Assembly: GCF_019352175.1 (NCBI RefSeq)
Contig: NZ_JACBYI010000015.1
Span: forward strand, 80,334 to 144,333
DNA length: 64,000 nt
Origin: Paenibacillus sp. S150
GTDB taxonomy: Bacteria > Bacillota > Bacilli > Paenibacillales > Paenibacillaceae
Direction: 5' to 3'
Both the position numbers and the translations under genes were made by a program. Below, in pieces: positions 26,458 to 34,923 of this stretch. The notes beneath the pieces are model-generated. The model did no database searches, was not told the DNA's origin, and was given only the letters and a program-made list of their open reading frames with translations. The stretch's first letter is position 1; the number at the start of each line of letters is the position of its first letter.

Positions 26458-27987
26458 TTAGAACTTTGCATTGCGGTACTGCCCCGGACCCATACCCATT
26501 TTCTTCTCGAACTGCTTCAAAAACTGCCCATAATTCGCGTATCCCACCTGTTCGGCGATCTCGGAGAGCTTCATGGCATTCTGGCGGAGCAGGGCCACCG
26601 CCTCCTCTATACGCAGACTGTGCAGCTGCTCGTTGAAATGAATTCCGTTCTTCTTGCGGAGCAATTGCCCCAGATATACCGGATGAAGATAAAAAATCTC
26701 TGCCAGCTTCTGTATTGTCAGGCTTTCGCGGTAATGCGCTCCAATATAATGATTGATTTCTTGCACAATCCCTTGTGCGCCCTCATGCTGCGCCTGGATG
26801 AGCAGATCAATGCAGGCTTCGCCGCAGGCTGACAAAAGCTCAACCAGTCTCGTCAGCGATAGCATTGTATGCGTAATTCCGGCAGTGTCAGAGCCTCCCG
26901 TCAGGATAGACCTGCGGGCTTCACTGCTGTCCGGAATCAGCTCAACCATCCGGTACATGATATGAATCACGAGCTTCTTTACTACCTCGGGAGCCACATA
27001 CTGTTCACGAAAACTGCCGGCCGCAGACATAACAGCCTGTCTGAATCCCGCCAGGTCCAGCGTATTGACAGCGGCCAGAACAGCGTCCAGAAGCCGGATA
27101 TGGTCATAGTGATAGCTGAACGGCCGGGCCTGAGTCTCCCTGTAGCGCATAAGGCCGCTGGGCTCTGTCTGATAAAAGAAATGCATCAGCGCTTCCTTCG
27201 CGGTCCGGTAGCTGTCCGACAGGTAGAGCGGCGATGTGCAGGGGGCTCCCACAGCCATAAACAGGGGCATACCGGCATCCTGCAGCAGCGGGGCAAGCAG
27301 GTTCTCCGCTGACTCCATGGGCTGGCAGCCATAGCCGAAGACAACAGCAAGGCTGCCTGCTTCCAGATCAATTGCATACATCGCCGGCTGACCGGCGATG
27401 AGAACTGCGGCTCTCCCCCTCAGCCCGGCATACAGCTCCCGCACCGTCTGAAGCAGCAGCACATTCCACGAGGTTACCCCCTCCGGGAGTCCTGACGGAA
27501 GCTCCAGGTCCTGCTGGCCTTCCGGCTTATGATGCAGCAGAGCCTTGATTCTGACAACCGCCTCCTGCGAAGCGGCGATTTGATTCAGCAGCAGCCGGTG
27601 TCTGTCCTGCTCCAGCTCCTGATGAATTTCCCTCAGCTCTTCAGCAGCCTCTTCCGGAAAAATCGGCTTCAGCAAATAGTGATGAATGCCGTACCGGATA
27701 GCCGTCTGTGCATACTCAAATTCACTGTAGCCGCTCAAGACGGCGAACCGGATCTCCTCGGGTGCCTCCCTCCGCCAGGCCGCAACCATCTCCAGTCCGT
27801 TCATAAGCGGCATATTCACATCCGTAATGACCAGGTCGGGCCTCAACTGCTTCATAAGCTTCAGCCCTTCCAGGCCGTTGCTGCCGGTCCCGCAAATTTC
27901 GAAGCCCAGCGATTCCCAGTCGATCCACAGCTGCAGGCCCTCAAGGCTGCTCGGCTCATCATCAATCAGAAGCACTCTATATCTCAT
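26458..27987 (-). CDS. YesN-type response regulator with AraC DNA-binding domain (first of two)
   Basis: The protein has 509 residues. The receiver domain covers 1-125, with DDE at 9-11, phospho-acceptor Asp55 in DLVITDVNMP and Lys106 in HYLLKP. A middle region of about 270 residues follows. Two AraC helix-turn-helix motifs lie from about 405, ending in QVGYANYGQFLKQFEKKMGM. It overlaps the stop of the YesM-type kinase gene (ATGA at 27984-27987) and lies just before the LplA-type importer gene. It probably activates that operon when xylan fragments are sensed. Confidence 0.9.
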   Translation of the reverse strand: MRYRVLLIDDEPSSLEGLQLWIDWESLGFEICGTGSNGLEGLKLMKQLRPDLVITDVNMPLMNGLEMVAAWRREAPEEIRFAVLSGYSEFEYAQTAIRYGIHHYLLKPIFPEEAAEELREIHQELEQDRHRLLLNQIAASQEAVVRIKALLHHKPEGQQDLELPSGLPEGVTSWNVLLLQTVRELYAGLRGRAAVLIAGQPAMYAIDLEAGSLAVVFGYGCQPMESAENLLAPLLQDAGMPLFMAVGAPCTSPLYLSDSYRTAKEALMHFFYQTEPSGLMRYRETQARPFSYHYDHIRLLDAVLAAVNTLDLAGFRQAVMSAAGSFREQYVAPEVVKKLVIHIMYRMVELIPDSSEARRSILTGGSDTAGITHTMLSLTRLVELLSACGEACIDLLIQAQHEGAQGIVQEINHYIGAHYRESLTIQKLAEIFYLHPVYLGQLLRKKNGIHFNEQLHSLRIEEAVALLRQNAMKLSEIAEQVGYANYGQFLKQFEKKMGMGPGQYRNAKF

Positions 27988-29807
27988 GATCCTTCCTCAC
28001 CTTCGAATGGATTCAGTCTCTCCAGAAGCCTGAGCGGAATGCCAAAAGTAACCATCGTCCCCTGATCCGGCGTACTGATTATTTCAAAGCGGACCTGATC
28101 TTCGTAATACAGCTCCAGCCTGCGGCACACATTGCGCAGCCCAATATTCGCTCCCGAGGAATCTTCTTCCCGAACGGCATTCATCAGCTCCTTGAGCTGT
28201 CCGGCTTCAATCCCTTTTCCGTTATCGGAAACCGTGACCTGCAGACGATTGTCCTCCACCGCCGTCTTCACCGTAATAATGCCCCGTCCCTCAATGGTTT
28301 GCAGCCCGTGCTTGCAGGAATTCTCCACCAGCGGCTGCATGCTCAGCTTGGGAATCTTGTACCTTTTGGATTGCTCATCAATATCGAACACATAGTCAAA
28401 CTTGTCCCTGAAGCGGAATTTTTCAATCTTCAAATACATCTCGATGAACGATATTTCCTCCTCCAGCGATACCAGATCCTCTTTCCAGCTAAGCAGCCTG
28501 CGCAGCAGCCTGGACAGGCTTTTCACAATATCCGTCACATCGGAGTAGTTGTTTTTGGTGCAGACGACCAGAATCGCATTCAGCGTATTGAACAGAAAAT
28601 GGGGATTCATCTGGCTCTGCAGAAAATTCAGCTCGGCCCTGACGCGCTCCATCTCCAGATTTTTTTTCTGAATCTCCAGCTTGTACACATCATTGATCAG
28701 CGAGTTGATCCGGGTGGTCATCCGGTTGAAGTTATGGATCAGACCTCCGATCTCATCGCGGCCTTCTTCGATGCGGATCAGCTCAAACTTCTCGTTCGTC
28801 ACCTTCTGCATATGTCTGGACAGCCGTTTGACCCGGTAGTTGTAGGATCTCAGCATCACATAGATAAAGCCGCTGGTCAGCAGCGTGACCGTAGCCGCCA
28901 AAAAAGCGGCGTACAGCCGCATGTCCAGAACCGCCTGCGTAATCCGCTCACCCTGGGTAATTCCGACAATACGCCAGCCCTTCAGATAGTTGGCCGTGCC
29001 CACAGCCGCAATCTGCACATCCTCCTGATTCCCTTCGTCCAGCAGCTTGAACTGCGGATAGGGCTCGTCGGTTACCCGCTGATAGCCGCTGTCGGCCGAC
29101 ATGACAATCTGGTTCTGCTCATTGACCAGGTACAGGCTGAGATAATCCTTTTCACGGGCAATCACATCATAAATTCCACTGAGGTCCAGATCGATCCGCA
29201 CCAGCTTTTCAAATTTGTTGTAACTGCTGTAATTGTCCATAGTCTGAACTACGCTTAGTGTGGGAATGGATGAGGCGGCATTGCCGTTCTCTTTCGTTCG
29301 GTAAGCGGTAACAATTACGCGGTTGCTCGAAGCGCTCAACTGCTGGTACCATTCACTGGTCCAGACCTGAGGATTCATGACCTGATAGTTGCCCCCGGAC
29401 ACGATGGACCGGTTGTTCGTGAATATGCTGATCCGCTCAATCTGATTGTTCACCGGCATATAGCTGTTCAAGCGGTCCCGGAGCTGTTCGTCATACGCAC
29501 TGTAAAAATCGATGGAATCCTTATACGTCCGGTCCAGCATCTCATACAGGTTCTTATCCGTGGACAGCGTGTAGCTGACGGCAACTCCGCCCTCGATAAA
29601 ATCATGAATATCCTTCCGCGCCCGTTCCAGCGAGATTTCCAGATTCTGCTGTTCCCTGGATTTAATCAGCTCGGTAATCCGGTCCAGAAAGACCAGATTA
29701 ATAATCATAATGGGAAGCAGCACACCTATGGAGTAAATCAGGAAAAATTTGTAGTTGAGCGGAATATCATTGACAAAATGAGTGAATCTTAATCTTTTTT
29801 TCTCCAT
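27984..29807 (-). CDS. YesM-type sensor histidine kinase
   Basis: The protein has about 607 residues. A membrane helix lies at about 22-45, then a large extracellular dCache-like sensor (about 46-295), a second helix at about 300-320, a HAMP domain, and a His_kinase domain with phospho-acceptor His in QMNPHFLFNTLNAIL. The HATPase_c domain has the N-box PLVENSCKHG and the DNGKGIE and GIGL-like (NIGLRNVCRRL) motifs. Class YesM/LytS-like kinases pair with YesN regulators. ATG 29807 is preferred to GTG 29816. It is flanked by two YesN-type genes on the same strand. Confidence 0.9.
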   Translation of the reverse strand: MEKKRLRFTHFVNDIPLNYKFFLIYSIGVLLPIMIINLVFLDRITELIKSREQQNLEISLERARKDIHDFIEGGVAVSYTLSTDKNLYEMLDRTYKDSIDFYSAYDEQLRDRLNSYMPVNNQIERISIFTNNRSIVSGGNYQVMNPQVWTSEWYQQLSASSNRVIVTAYRTKENGNAASSIPTLSVVQTMDNYSSYNKFEKLVRIDLDLSGIYDVIAREKDYLSLYLVNEQNQIVMSADSGYQRVTDEPYPQFKLLDEGNQEDVQIAAVGTANYLKGWRIVGITQGERITQAVLDMRLYAAFLAATVTLLTSGFIYVMLRSYNYRVKRLSRHMQKVTNEKFELIRIEEGRDEIGGLIHNFNRMTTRINSLINDVYKLEIQKKNLEMERVRAELNFLQSQMNPHFLFNTLNAILVVCTKNNYSDVTDIVKSLSRLLRRLLSWKEDLVSLEEEISFIEMYLKIEKFRFRDKFDYVFDIDEQSKRYKIPKLSMQPLVENSCKHGLQTIEGRGIITVKTAVEDNRLQVTVSDNGKGIEAGQLKELMNAVREEDSSGANIGLRNVCRRLELYYEDQVRFEIISTPDQGTMVTFGIPLRLLERLNPFEGEEGS

Positions 29808-29825
29808 GTCGCGCACCCGGCTTTC

Positions 29826-31367
29826 TTAGAGCTGCTTGTCCTTGTCCGCATGTTTGTATACGGAAGGCGGAACCCCGACCATTCCCTTGAATTTATCGAT
29901 AAAATAATCCGTGTTCGAAAATCCGACCTGCTGCGCGATATCCGATATCTTAAGCTGTGTCCGTTTGAGCAGTCCCTTGGCTGCCTCTATCCGCTTCTCG
30001 TTCACATATTCGCTGAAGCTGCGCCCGGTCTCCTTGCGGAACAGCTGTCCCAGGTAGGTTGAATTCATATGGAATTTTCTCGCCAGATCCTGAAGCCGCA
30101 GCTTCCCCCGAAATTCCAGATCCACATATTGAATGACGTTAAATATCGTGTTCCCTTCATTGGCCTGCTTCAATTCCGCCAGATAGGCAGCGCTGTCCAT
30201 ACAGAGTCTGTCCACATAACCGCTCAGCAGAAAATAATCGCCAAGCTCTCCGAGACTTCCGTATTCCGCCTGCAGCCTGCCCATCATCGGGTCGGGATCG
30301 CCATTCATCTCCGCGATGTGGCGGCATAGAGTCATTTCCAGATGGGCAACCTTGGCCTGGACCTCCTCAACCGTAAGCAGCTTCCCGGCAAACTCCGCGA
30401 AGGCTTCCCTGACACAGAACTGCAGCTTCGCCGTTTCCCCCGCTTTGACCTTGTTCACCAGTTCTGCAAAGCCTTCCTCATGGCTTCCCTTGTCCGGCCT
30501 GCATTGCTTCAGGTCACTGTAATGGTAAATCCCTCCGCGCTCCCGCCGGTGCTTGAGCTTCCACACCTCAAGAGTCTGCAGATAACCCTCCCGGATGGAT
30601 TGAACCCCGGTCAGCCGGTCGCTGACCATGACAGTCACCGGCTCCTGAAGCTGCTCTGCCAATTCCCTTTGCAGCAGACCGACGGCCTCTTCCAGAGCTT
30701 CGGAAGACAGCTTGGCGGACTGTACAATCATTCCGGCCCTGCCCGCCTCGTCCTGAAAGGCATAGCCCAGCTCCCAGGGAAATCCGGTATCCGGCTGTCT
30801 GTCCGCATCAATATTGAAGGCAGCAGCCGCAATTAGAATACACACCAGCTCGGCATCCTGTTCCAGGTGCAGCACACCCTTCGAGAGCCGCTGCAGCTCT
30901 TCGCTGTATTCGCCATGAATGAAACGGACCAGCAGATGGCTCACGATACAGGCCTGCTTTTTCGCGCGTTCTTTTTCGGAAGCGATTTCATTTCGAATCT
31001 GCTGGCTGAGCTCACTTAGCAGAATTCCAATTTCCTCATCGTCAACCGGCTTCAGCAGGTATTGATCCACCCGCTGGCGCAGAGCCGTTTTCGCATAATC
31101 AAAATCATCATATCCGCTTAAAATCACAAAACGCGGCGGCTTAGCCATAACTTCATTCAGCGCGGTGATCAGCTCCAGGCCGTTCAACACCGGAATATTA
31201 ATGTCTGTGAGCACCAAATCCGGCCGAAGCTCCTGGATCATTCTCAGCGCATCCGGGCCGTTCAGCGCTTCTCCGCACACCTCGAATCCGTACCTGGCCC
31301 ATTCCACCATCGTCCGCAGACCTTCGAGTACCCACGGCTCATCATCGACAAGCATCACCTTAAGCAC
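29826..31367 (-). CDS. YesN-type response regulator with AraC DNA-binding domain (second)
   Basis: The protein has 513 residues. The receiver has DDE at 7-9, Asp54 in DLVLTDINIP and Lys105 in QYLLKP. The C-terminal AraC domain covers about 405-505, ending SDIAQQVGFSNTDYFIDKFKGMVG. GTG 31367 is the start, with GGGAG 8 bp upstream. It is the first gene of the regulator group (regulator, kinase, regulator). The two regulators differ clearly in their middle regions, so this is not a recent duplication. Having two regulators for one kinase suggests branching or heterodimer control. Confidence 0.9.
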   Translation of the reverse strand: MLKVMLVDDEPWVLEGLRTMVEWARYGFEVCGEALNGPDALRMIQELRPDLVLTDINIPVLNGLELITALNEVMAKPPRFVILSGYDDFDYAKTALRQRVDQYLLKPVDDEEIGILLSELSQQIRNEIASEKERAKKQACIVSHLLVRFIHGEYSEELQRLSKGVLHLEQDAELVCILIAAAAFNIDADRQPDTGFPWELGYAFQDEAGRAGMIVQSAKLSSEALEEAVGLLQRELAEQLQEPVTVMVSDRLTGVQSIREGYLQTLEVWKLKHRRERGGIYHYSDLKQCRPDKGSHEEGFAELVNKVKAGETAKLQFCVREAFAEFAGKLLTVEEVQAKVAHLEMTLCRHIAEMNGDPDPMMGRLQAEYGSLGELGDYFLLSGYVDRLCMDSAAYLAELKQANEGNTIFNVIQYVDLEFRGKLRLQDLARKFHMNSTYLGQLFRKETGRSFSEYVNEKRIEAAKGLLKRTQLKISDIAQQVGFSNTDYFIDKFKGMVGVPPSVYKHADKDKQL

Positions 31368-31482
31368 ATGCCCCGCTCCCTTCCCTAATCATGAAGAGCT
31401 GTATCAGCCAAATTATTATTAATTAGACTAGCACAATTGGATTATGTTGTGTACATTAACTGTAACAAGAAATTGTGTTAAC

Positions 31483-31526
31483 TAACGTAACATTATCATT
31501 TACTTTTTGTTTTTTTTCTCTATAAT
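31483..31526 (+). promoter_or_regulatory. Promoter and palindromic operator of the DUF2294-ubiX unit
   Basis: TAACGTAACATTA (31483-31495) is a near-palindrome, 3 bp before TTTACT (31499-31504), then a 16-bp spacer and TATAAT (31521-31526). The same architecture, with the perfect palindrome TAATGTAACATTA and the same 16-bp spacer, precedes the ubiD operon at 41724-41768. The operator is discussed as a shared control site for the purine/BMC region. Confidence 0.65.
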
Positions 31527-31561
31527 TTTCAGTAATAAGGTTTCATTCAAGCGTAAGGGAA

Positions 31562-31936
31562 GTGAAGTTCTTGACGATTGCCGGGCTTCTTTCATCCAAT
31601 GATTACAAGAAACGCTTGTCCCGCTGCTATAATGAAGTGCACAAGGAGTTGTATGGAGTCGGGGTGACGCAGCTCAAAATTGACGCCGCCGGCGAGTCAA
31701 TGCTCATGTTTCTGGTGAAGCATCAGCGGGTGACCGCCCTGAAGGCGCTGGAGGAGCGTTATCCTGAACTTAAGCAGTCCGTTGATGCCGCGTTGCACCA
31801 GGAGTTCAAGCGGCGGATTCAGCAGAAGCTCACCGATGAGCTTAACCTGCCGGTCACAGGAGTACTGAGGGACTATGATCCCGGTACCAACTGGGCCTGC
31901 ACGATTGTAATCAGTGAAGCCGTTGCCGGGCAATGA
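31562..31936 (+). CDS. Small DUF2294/MpsC-like protein
   Basis: The protein has 124 residues (121 if TTG 31571 is used; GTG 31562 is very close to the AAGGGA site). The pattern KRLSRCYNEVHKELYGVGVTQLKI followed by a mixed alpha/beta fold and a C-terminal RDYDPGTNWACTIVI resembles DUF2294 (COG5609), which includes MpsC-related proteins of uncertain function in Firmicutes. Soluble, no signal. It sits between the shared promoter and the leader RNA before ubiX, so it may be cotranscribed with ubiX. No counterpart is found in the matching unit before ubiD. Confidence 0.6.
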   Translation: MKFLTIAGLLSSNDYKKRLSRCYNEVHKELYGVGVTQLKIDAAGESMLMFLVKHQRVTALKALEERYPELKQSVDAALHQEFKRRIQQKLTDELNLPVTGVLRDYDPGTNWACTIVISEAVAGQ

Positions 31937-31963
31937 TGCGGGATTGATCTCGCGGATTTCCCC

Positions 31964-32066
31964 AGAAGCCGGACCAACATAAGGTTTGCCTGATTTCTGT
32001 TCACAGACTGAAGGAAGCCGTTGATTAGAGAACCTTTCTATTTCAACGGCTTCTTTTTGTTTTTTC
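31964..32066 (+). ncRNA. Conserved leader RNA with terminator upstream of ubiX (copy 1)
   Basis: This stretch aligns with 41883-41980 at roughly 80% identity by eye, with ubiX downstream here and ubiD there. Shared parts are AAGCCG, CAACATAAGG, a mini-hairpin AGG-TTTG-CCT, a mini-hairpin TCTG-TTCA-CAGA (31996-32007), then a terminator hairpin (arms GAAGCCGTTGA and TCAACGGCTTC, 32014-32052) and a T-tract. The arms change in a paired way between copies (TT/AA here, CG/CG there), which supports a real RNA structure. The upstream AAGCCG could compete for CGGCTT. It matches no riboswitch or T-box I recognise. Confidence 0.65.
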
Positions 32067-32102
32067 AAGTAGAAAATACAATTCGCAAAGGAGCATTTAC
32101 TT

Positions 32103-32657
32103 ATGAAAATTATCGTTGCCGTTACAGGGGCAAGCGGGTCAATCTACGCCTATTCACTGATCCGCAGCCTGCACCGGCTTGGCATAGAAGCCTATGTAAT
32201 TGCCACCGCTGCCGGCGAGAACGTGATGAAATATGAATGTGGCGTGGAGCTGGGGGAAATTGCCGAATACGCCACCGTGCTGAACAATAATGACCTGTTC
32301 GCTCCCGTCGCCAGCGGCTCATTCAAGACGGACGGCATGGTGATTGTTCCCTGCTCCATGAACACCCTGGGCGCTATTGCGAACGGCATGGGCGACACGC
32401 TGCTCAGCCGGGCGGCCAGTGTTGTGCTCAAGGAGAAGCGCCGTCTGATTATAGTGCCGCGCGAGACCCCGCTGCACCTGATCCACCTGGAGAATATGCT
32501 GCGGGCCGCCCGTGCGGGGGCGGACATCATGCCCGCTTCTCCCGGCTTCTACAATCACCCCAAGGAAATCTGGGAGCTGGTGAATTTCATGAATGCACGC
32601 GTCCTCGATGCCCTGGGCATCGAGCATGAGCTGATGAAGCGCTGGGGTGAAGCATAG
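32103..32657 (+). CDS. ubiX: UbiX/Pad1-family flavin prenyltransferase
   Basis: This 184-residue protein makes prenylated FMN, the cofactor of UbiD decarboxylases, from reduced FMN and dimethylallyl phosphate. Visible signatures are the FMN-binding VTGASGSIYAYSLI at 7-20, VIVPCSMNTLGAIANG near 81-96 and the RETPLHLIHLENM segment near 122-134. Length and motifs match Pad1/UbiX dodecamers. The start follows AAAGGAG. The partner ubiD lies 9.4 kb away behind a matching promoter and leader, so the two are probably co-regulated although separated by the nucleoside operon. Confidence 0.93.
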   Translation: MKIIVAVTGASGSIYAYSLIRSLHRLGIEAYVIATAAGENVMKYECGVELGEIAEYATVLNNNDLFAPVASGSFKTDGMVIVPCSMNTLGAIANGMGDTLLSRAASVVLKEKRRLIIVPRETPLHLIHLENMLRAARAGADIMPASPGFYNHPKEIWELVNFMNARVLDALGIEHELMKRWGEA

Positions 32658-32681
32658 GGGGCGGCGCTGACGTCCAACCGA

Positions 32682-32729
32682 AACAGGGAAGCCCGCAGCC
32701 TGCTTGGCATGGCTGCGGACTTCCCTGTT
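32682..32729 (+). terminator. Terminator-like hairpin after ubiX
   Basis: AACAGGGAAG (32682-32691) pairs with CTTCCCTGTT (about 32720-32729), with an inner GCAGCC/GGCTGC pairing. The following T-run is weak (CTTAT). The stretch from 32730 to 32980 shows no gene. Confidence 0.6.
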
Positions 32730-32980
32730 CTTATAAGAGATAAGACTGTATAAGCTCCGTGCGGTCTATGATTTGCTGTTCACGCTAAGAACCTATCCCA
32801 AAATAAGTTATCGGGAATGAACGGATTGTACGCTTCTCCAAACGATCTGTGCGCAGGCGAAATGAAGCGAGGCTTCATAGTTCCGTGCCGGCAGCTCCCT
32901 TCCCAACACTTACTTCCACACTCCTTCGCTTACTCTTTCTCGCTGTGTGAGATTATTCGCAAGATTACTGCCGCGTGCCT

Positions 32981-33490
32981 CGAAATAACGGCAGAATTGC
33001 CGTTGTTGAGGCGAAGTTGAGCCGTGCGCACCGAAATAACGGCACAATTGCCGTTGTTGAGGCGAAGCTGGCCAGGGCTCAACGAAATAACGGCACAATT
33101 GCCGTTGTTGAGGCGGAGCTGGCCAGGGCTCAACGAAATAACGGCAGAATTGCCGTTGTTGAGGCGGAGCTGGCCAGGGCTCAACGAAATAACGGCACAA
33201 TTGCCGTTGTTGGGGCGGAGCTGGCCCGGGCTCAACGAAATAACGGCACAATTGCCGTTGTTGGGGCGGAGCTGGCCCGGGCTCAACGAAATAACGGCAC
33301 AATTGCCGTTGTTGAGGCGGAGCTGGCCAGGGCTCAACGAAATAACGGCACAATTGCCGTTGTTAAGGCGAAGCTGGCCAGGGCTCAACGAAATAACGGC
33401 ACAATTGCCGTTGTTGAGGCGAAGCTGGCCAGGGCTCAACGAAATAACGGCACAATTGCCGTTGTTGAGGCGAAGCTGGCCAACTCTCAT
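32981..33490 (+). repeat. 51-bp tandem hairpin array, 10 units
   Basis: Ten units start at 32981 and then every 51 bp (33032, 33083, 33134, 33185, 33236, 33287, 33338, 33389, 33440). Each holds AACGGCA-(C/G AAT)-TGCCGTT, a 7-bp inverted repeat, plus a spacer such as GAGGCGAAGCTGGCCAGG. The inner units are almost identical. Read on this strand it is the same family as the array at 16.95-17.19 kb. It lies between the convergent ubiX and ADP-ribosylglycohydrolase genes. Long open frames on both strands are a by-product of the period. Confidence 0.92.
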
Positions 33491-33522
33491 CACCTTATTT
33501 ATTCTGGAATAGGCACTAAATG

Positions 33523-34920
33523 CTAATGCCGTCCTCCAAGCTCCGCACGAATTTTCAGGAACACCTGATAGCTCCGCTCGGCAACCTCCGAAATCGCAAT
33601 CGGGTGGAAGCCGGGCAGATCCGCATACAGCATGTCATTCAGCGGTGCGGTCCAACTGGCCGGAAGCCGGGCCGCGCCCAGCTTCGCTCCCATGATGGAG
33701 CCGGCCGTGGCACCGTTGCAGTCTGTATCCATTCCGGCAGATACAGCGGCAACTACGGTTTTCTCGAAGTCATTGCCGCCGTACACAAGCGAGGCCGCGA
33801 CAATTGCGGCGTTGTTATTGGCATGCACCGGGTCATAATGGCTGAACCGGTCCCATAGCCTGCCGGCCAGCTCCCGCTCACTGCCCGCTTTCTGTGCGAT
33901 ATCCATGCCCTGCCGCACATCCTCGGCCAGCCTGCAAGTCTGCGGAATTTCGCTCAGGCCAATCTCCACAATCCGCTCGTTGTCCAGCCCGGCGAACGCA
34001 GCGGAGATCATCGCTGCATTGAACATCTCGCCGTAAATTCCGTTCTTCACATGGGAGAAGGATGCATCCCGCCAGCCCAGCTCAGCGGCGAGCTCGGGAT
34101 TGCCTGCCGCTCCGTAGGCCAAGCCGTCCGCACGGATAGCTGCGCCGATCCATTCACGGTACGGATTCAGGTGCATCCGAACCCTCTCCTGCCGCAGTGT
34201 CCAGTCCTCGGGCTTATCTCCGTGCAGATGGGAGGTTTCCCCGGCAAAATTCATGTAGGCCTGCGTCTCCGCCGTGCATACCTGGCTGTAGGTCAGATGC
34301 CCGTGCCACAGCTTGCCGATGTCCCATGAATCCCAGTCCAGCCCCTTTTGCTCCAGCAGCAGCAGACCCAGGACGGTATACCGGATATCATCATCGCTCT
34401 CCATGTACCTGATCTTCTCCCGGGTGCTTGTGAATGACCAGCCGCTTAAGGCCAGGCCGTATTCCTCCTCCGCCGTGGAATGCTCCGGAGTGTAGCCCGT
34501 AATCGGCCAGGCATCCGCGCCGCGGAACCACAGCTCGATGTTCTCCCAGCCTGGGCGGCCGTCCTTCCCGTACAGATAATCCCAATACTCCAGCGGCTTG
34601 CCCAGCGCACAGCCGACGCTCCTGCCGAGCCAGGCTCCATAGAATCTGTCTCTCCACTGCTCCGGAGTCCACTCCACCGCAAGCCTGCGCGGCCCTTCCG
34701 GGCGCAGCCGTCTGATCGCCGCGAGGTCCGACGGCTCCCGGTACGGGAAGTCTGCTGCCACATCCAGTGACATTAACTCCCGGTACACTTCCATAAGCTT
34801 CCCTTCATCGCCTCCGGCAGCGGCAAGCTTCTCTGCCAGGCTGCCGGTCCGGCAGCCCTCCTCTATACGCTGCAGCAGCTCCAGCCGCACCGTCTCCTGC
34901 AGCCGTTCCCAGCCTGCCAT
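33523..34920 (-). CDS. ADP-ribosylglycohydrolase-family protein
   Basis: A 465-residue ADP-ribosylglycohydrolase/DraG fold. Visible are the metal-binding GAWLGRSVGCALGKPLE near 95-111, a DDDIRYTVLGLLLLE acidic motif near 176-190 and the C-terminal SAGMDTDCNGATAGSIMGA near 392-410; both Asp-rich sites that bind the two divalent metals are present. An N-terminal helical extension of about 80 residues precedes the fold. The family removes ADP-ribose from proteins or splits N- or O-glycosidic bonds. It ends the nucleoside operon, 3 bp after the nucleoside hydrolase gene, so a nucleoside- or ribosyl-type small-molecule substrate is likely. Confidence 0.85.
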   Translation of the reverse strand: MAGWERLQETVRLELLQRIEEGCRTGSLAEKLAAAGGDEGKLMEVYRELMSLDVAADFPYREPSDLAAIRRLRPEGPRRLAVEWTPEQWRDRFYGAWLGRSVGCALGKPLEYWDYLYGKDGRPGWENIELWFRGADAWPITGYTPEHSTAEEEYGLALSGWSFTSTREKIRYMESDDDIRYTVLGLLLLEQKGLDWDSWDIGKLWHGHLTYSQVCTAETQAYMNFAGETSHLHGDKPEDWTLRQERVRMHLNPYREWIGAAIRADGLAYGAAGNPELAAELGWRDASFSHVKNGIYGEMFNAAMISAAFAGLDNERIVEIGLSEIPQTCRLAEDVRQGMDIAQKAGSERELAGRLWDRFSHYDPVHANNNAAIVAASLVYGGNDFEKTVVAAVSAGMDTDCNGATAGSIMGAKLGAARLPASWTAPLNDMLYADLPGFHPIAISEVAERSYQVFLKIRAELGGRH

Positions 34921-34923
34921 GCG

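Noticed and set aside
16951..33490. Tandem arrays as CRISPR
   Set aside because: The spacers within an array are nearly identical to each other, repeats are imperfect palindromes at a fixed 51-bp period, and no cas genes are near.
32975..33526. Long open frames on both strands across the 51-bp array, with 17-residue repeats, looking like repeat proteins
   Set aside because: The frames are open because the period is a multiple of three and the unit lacks stops. They exist in several frames at once, with no good start or ribosome-binding site.
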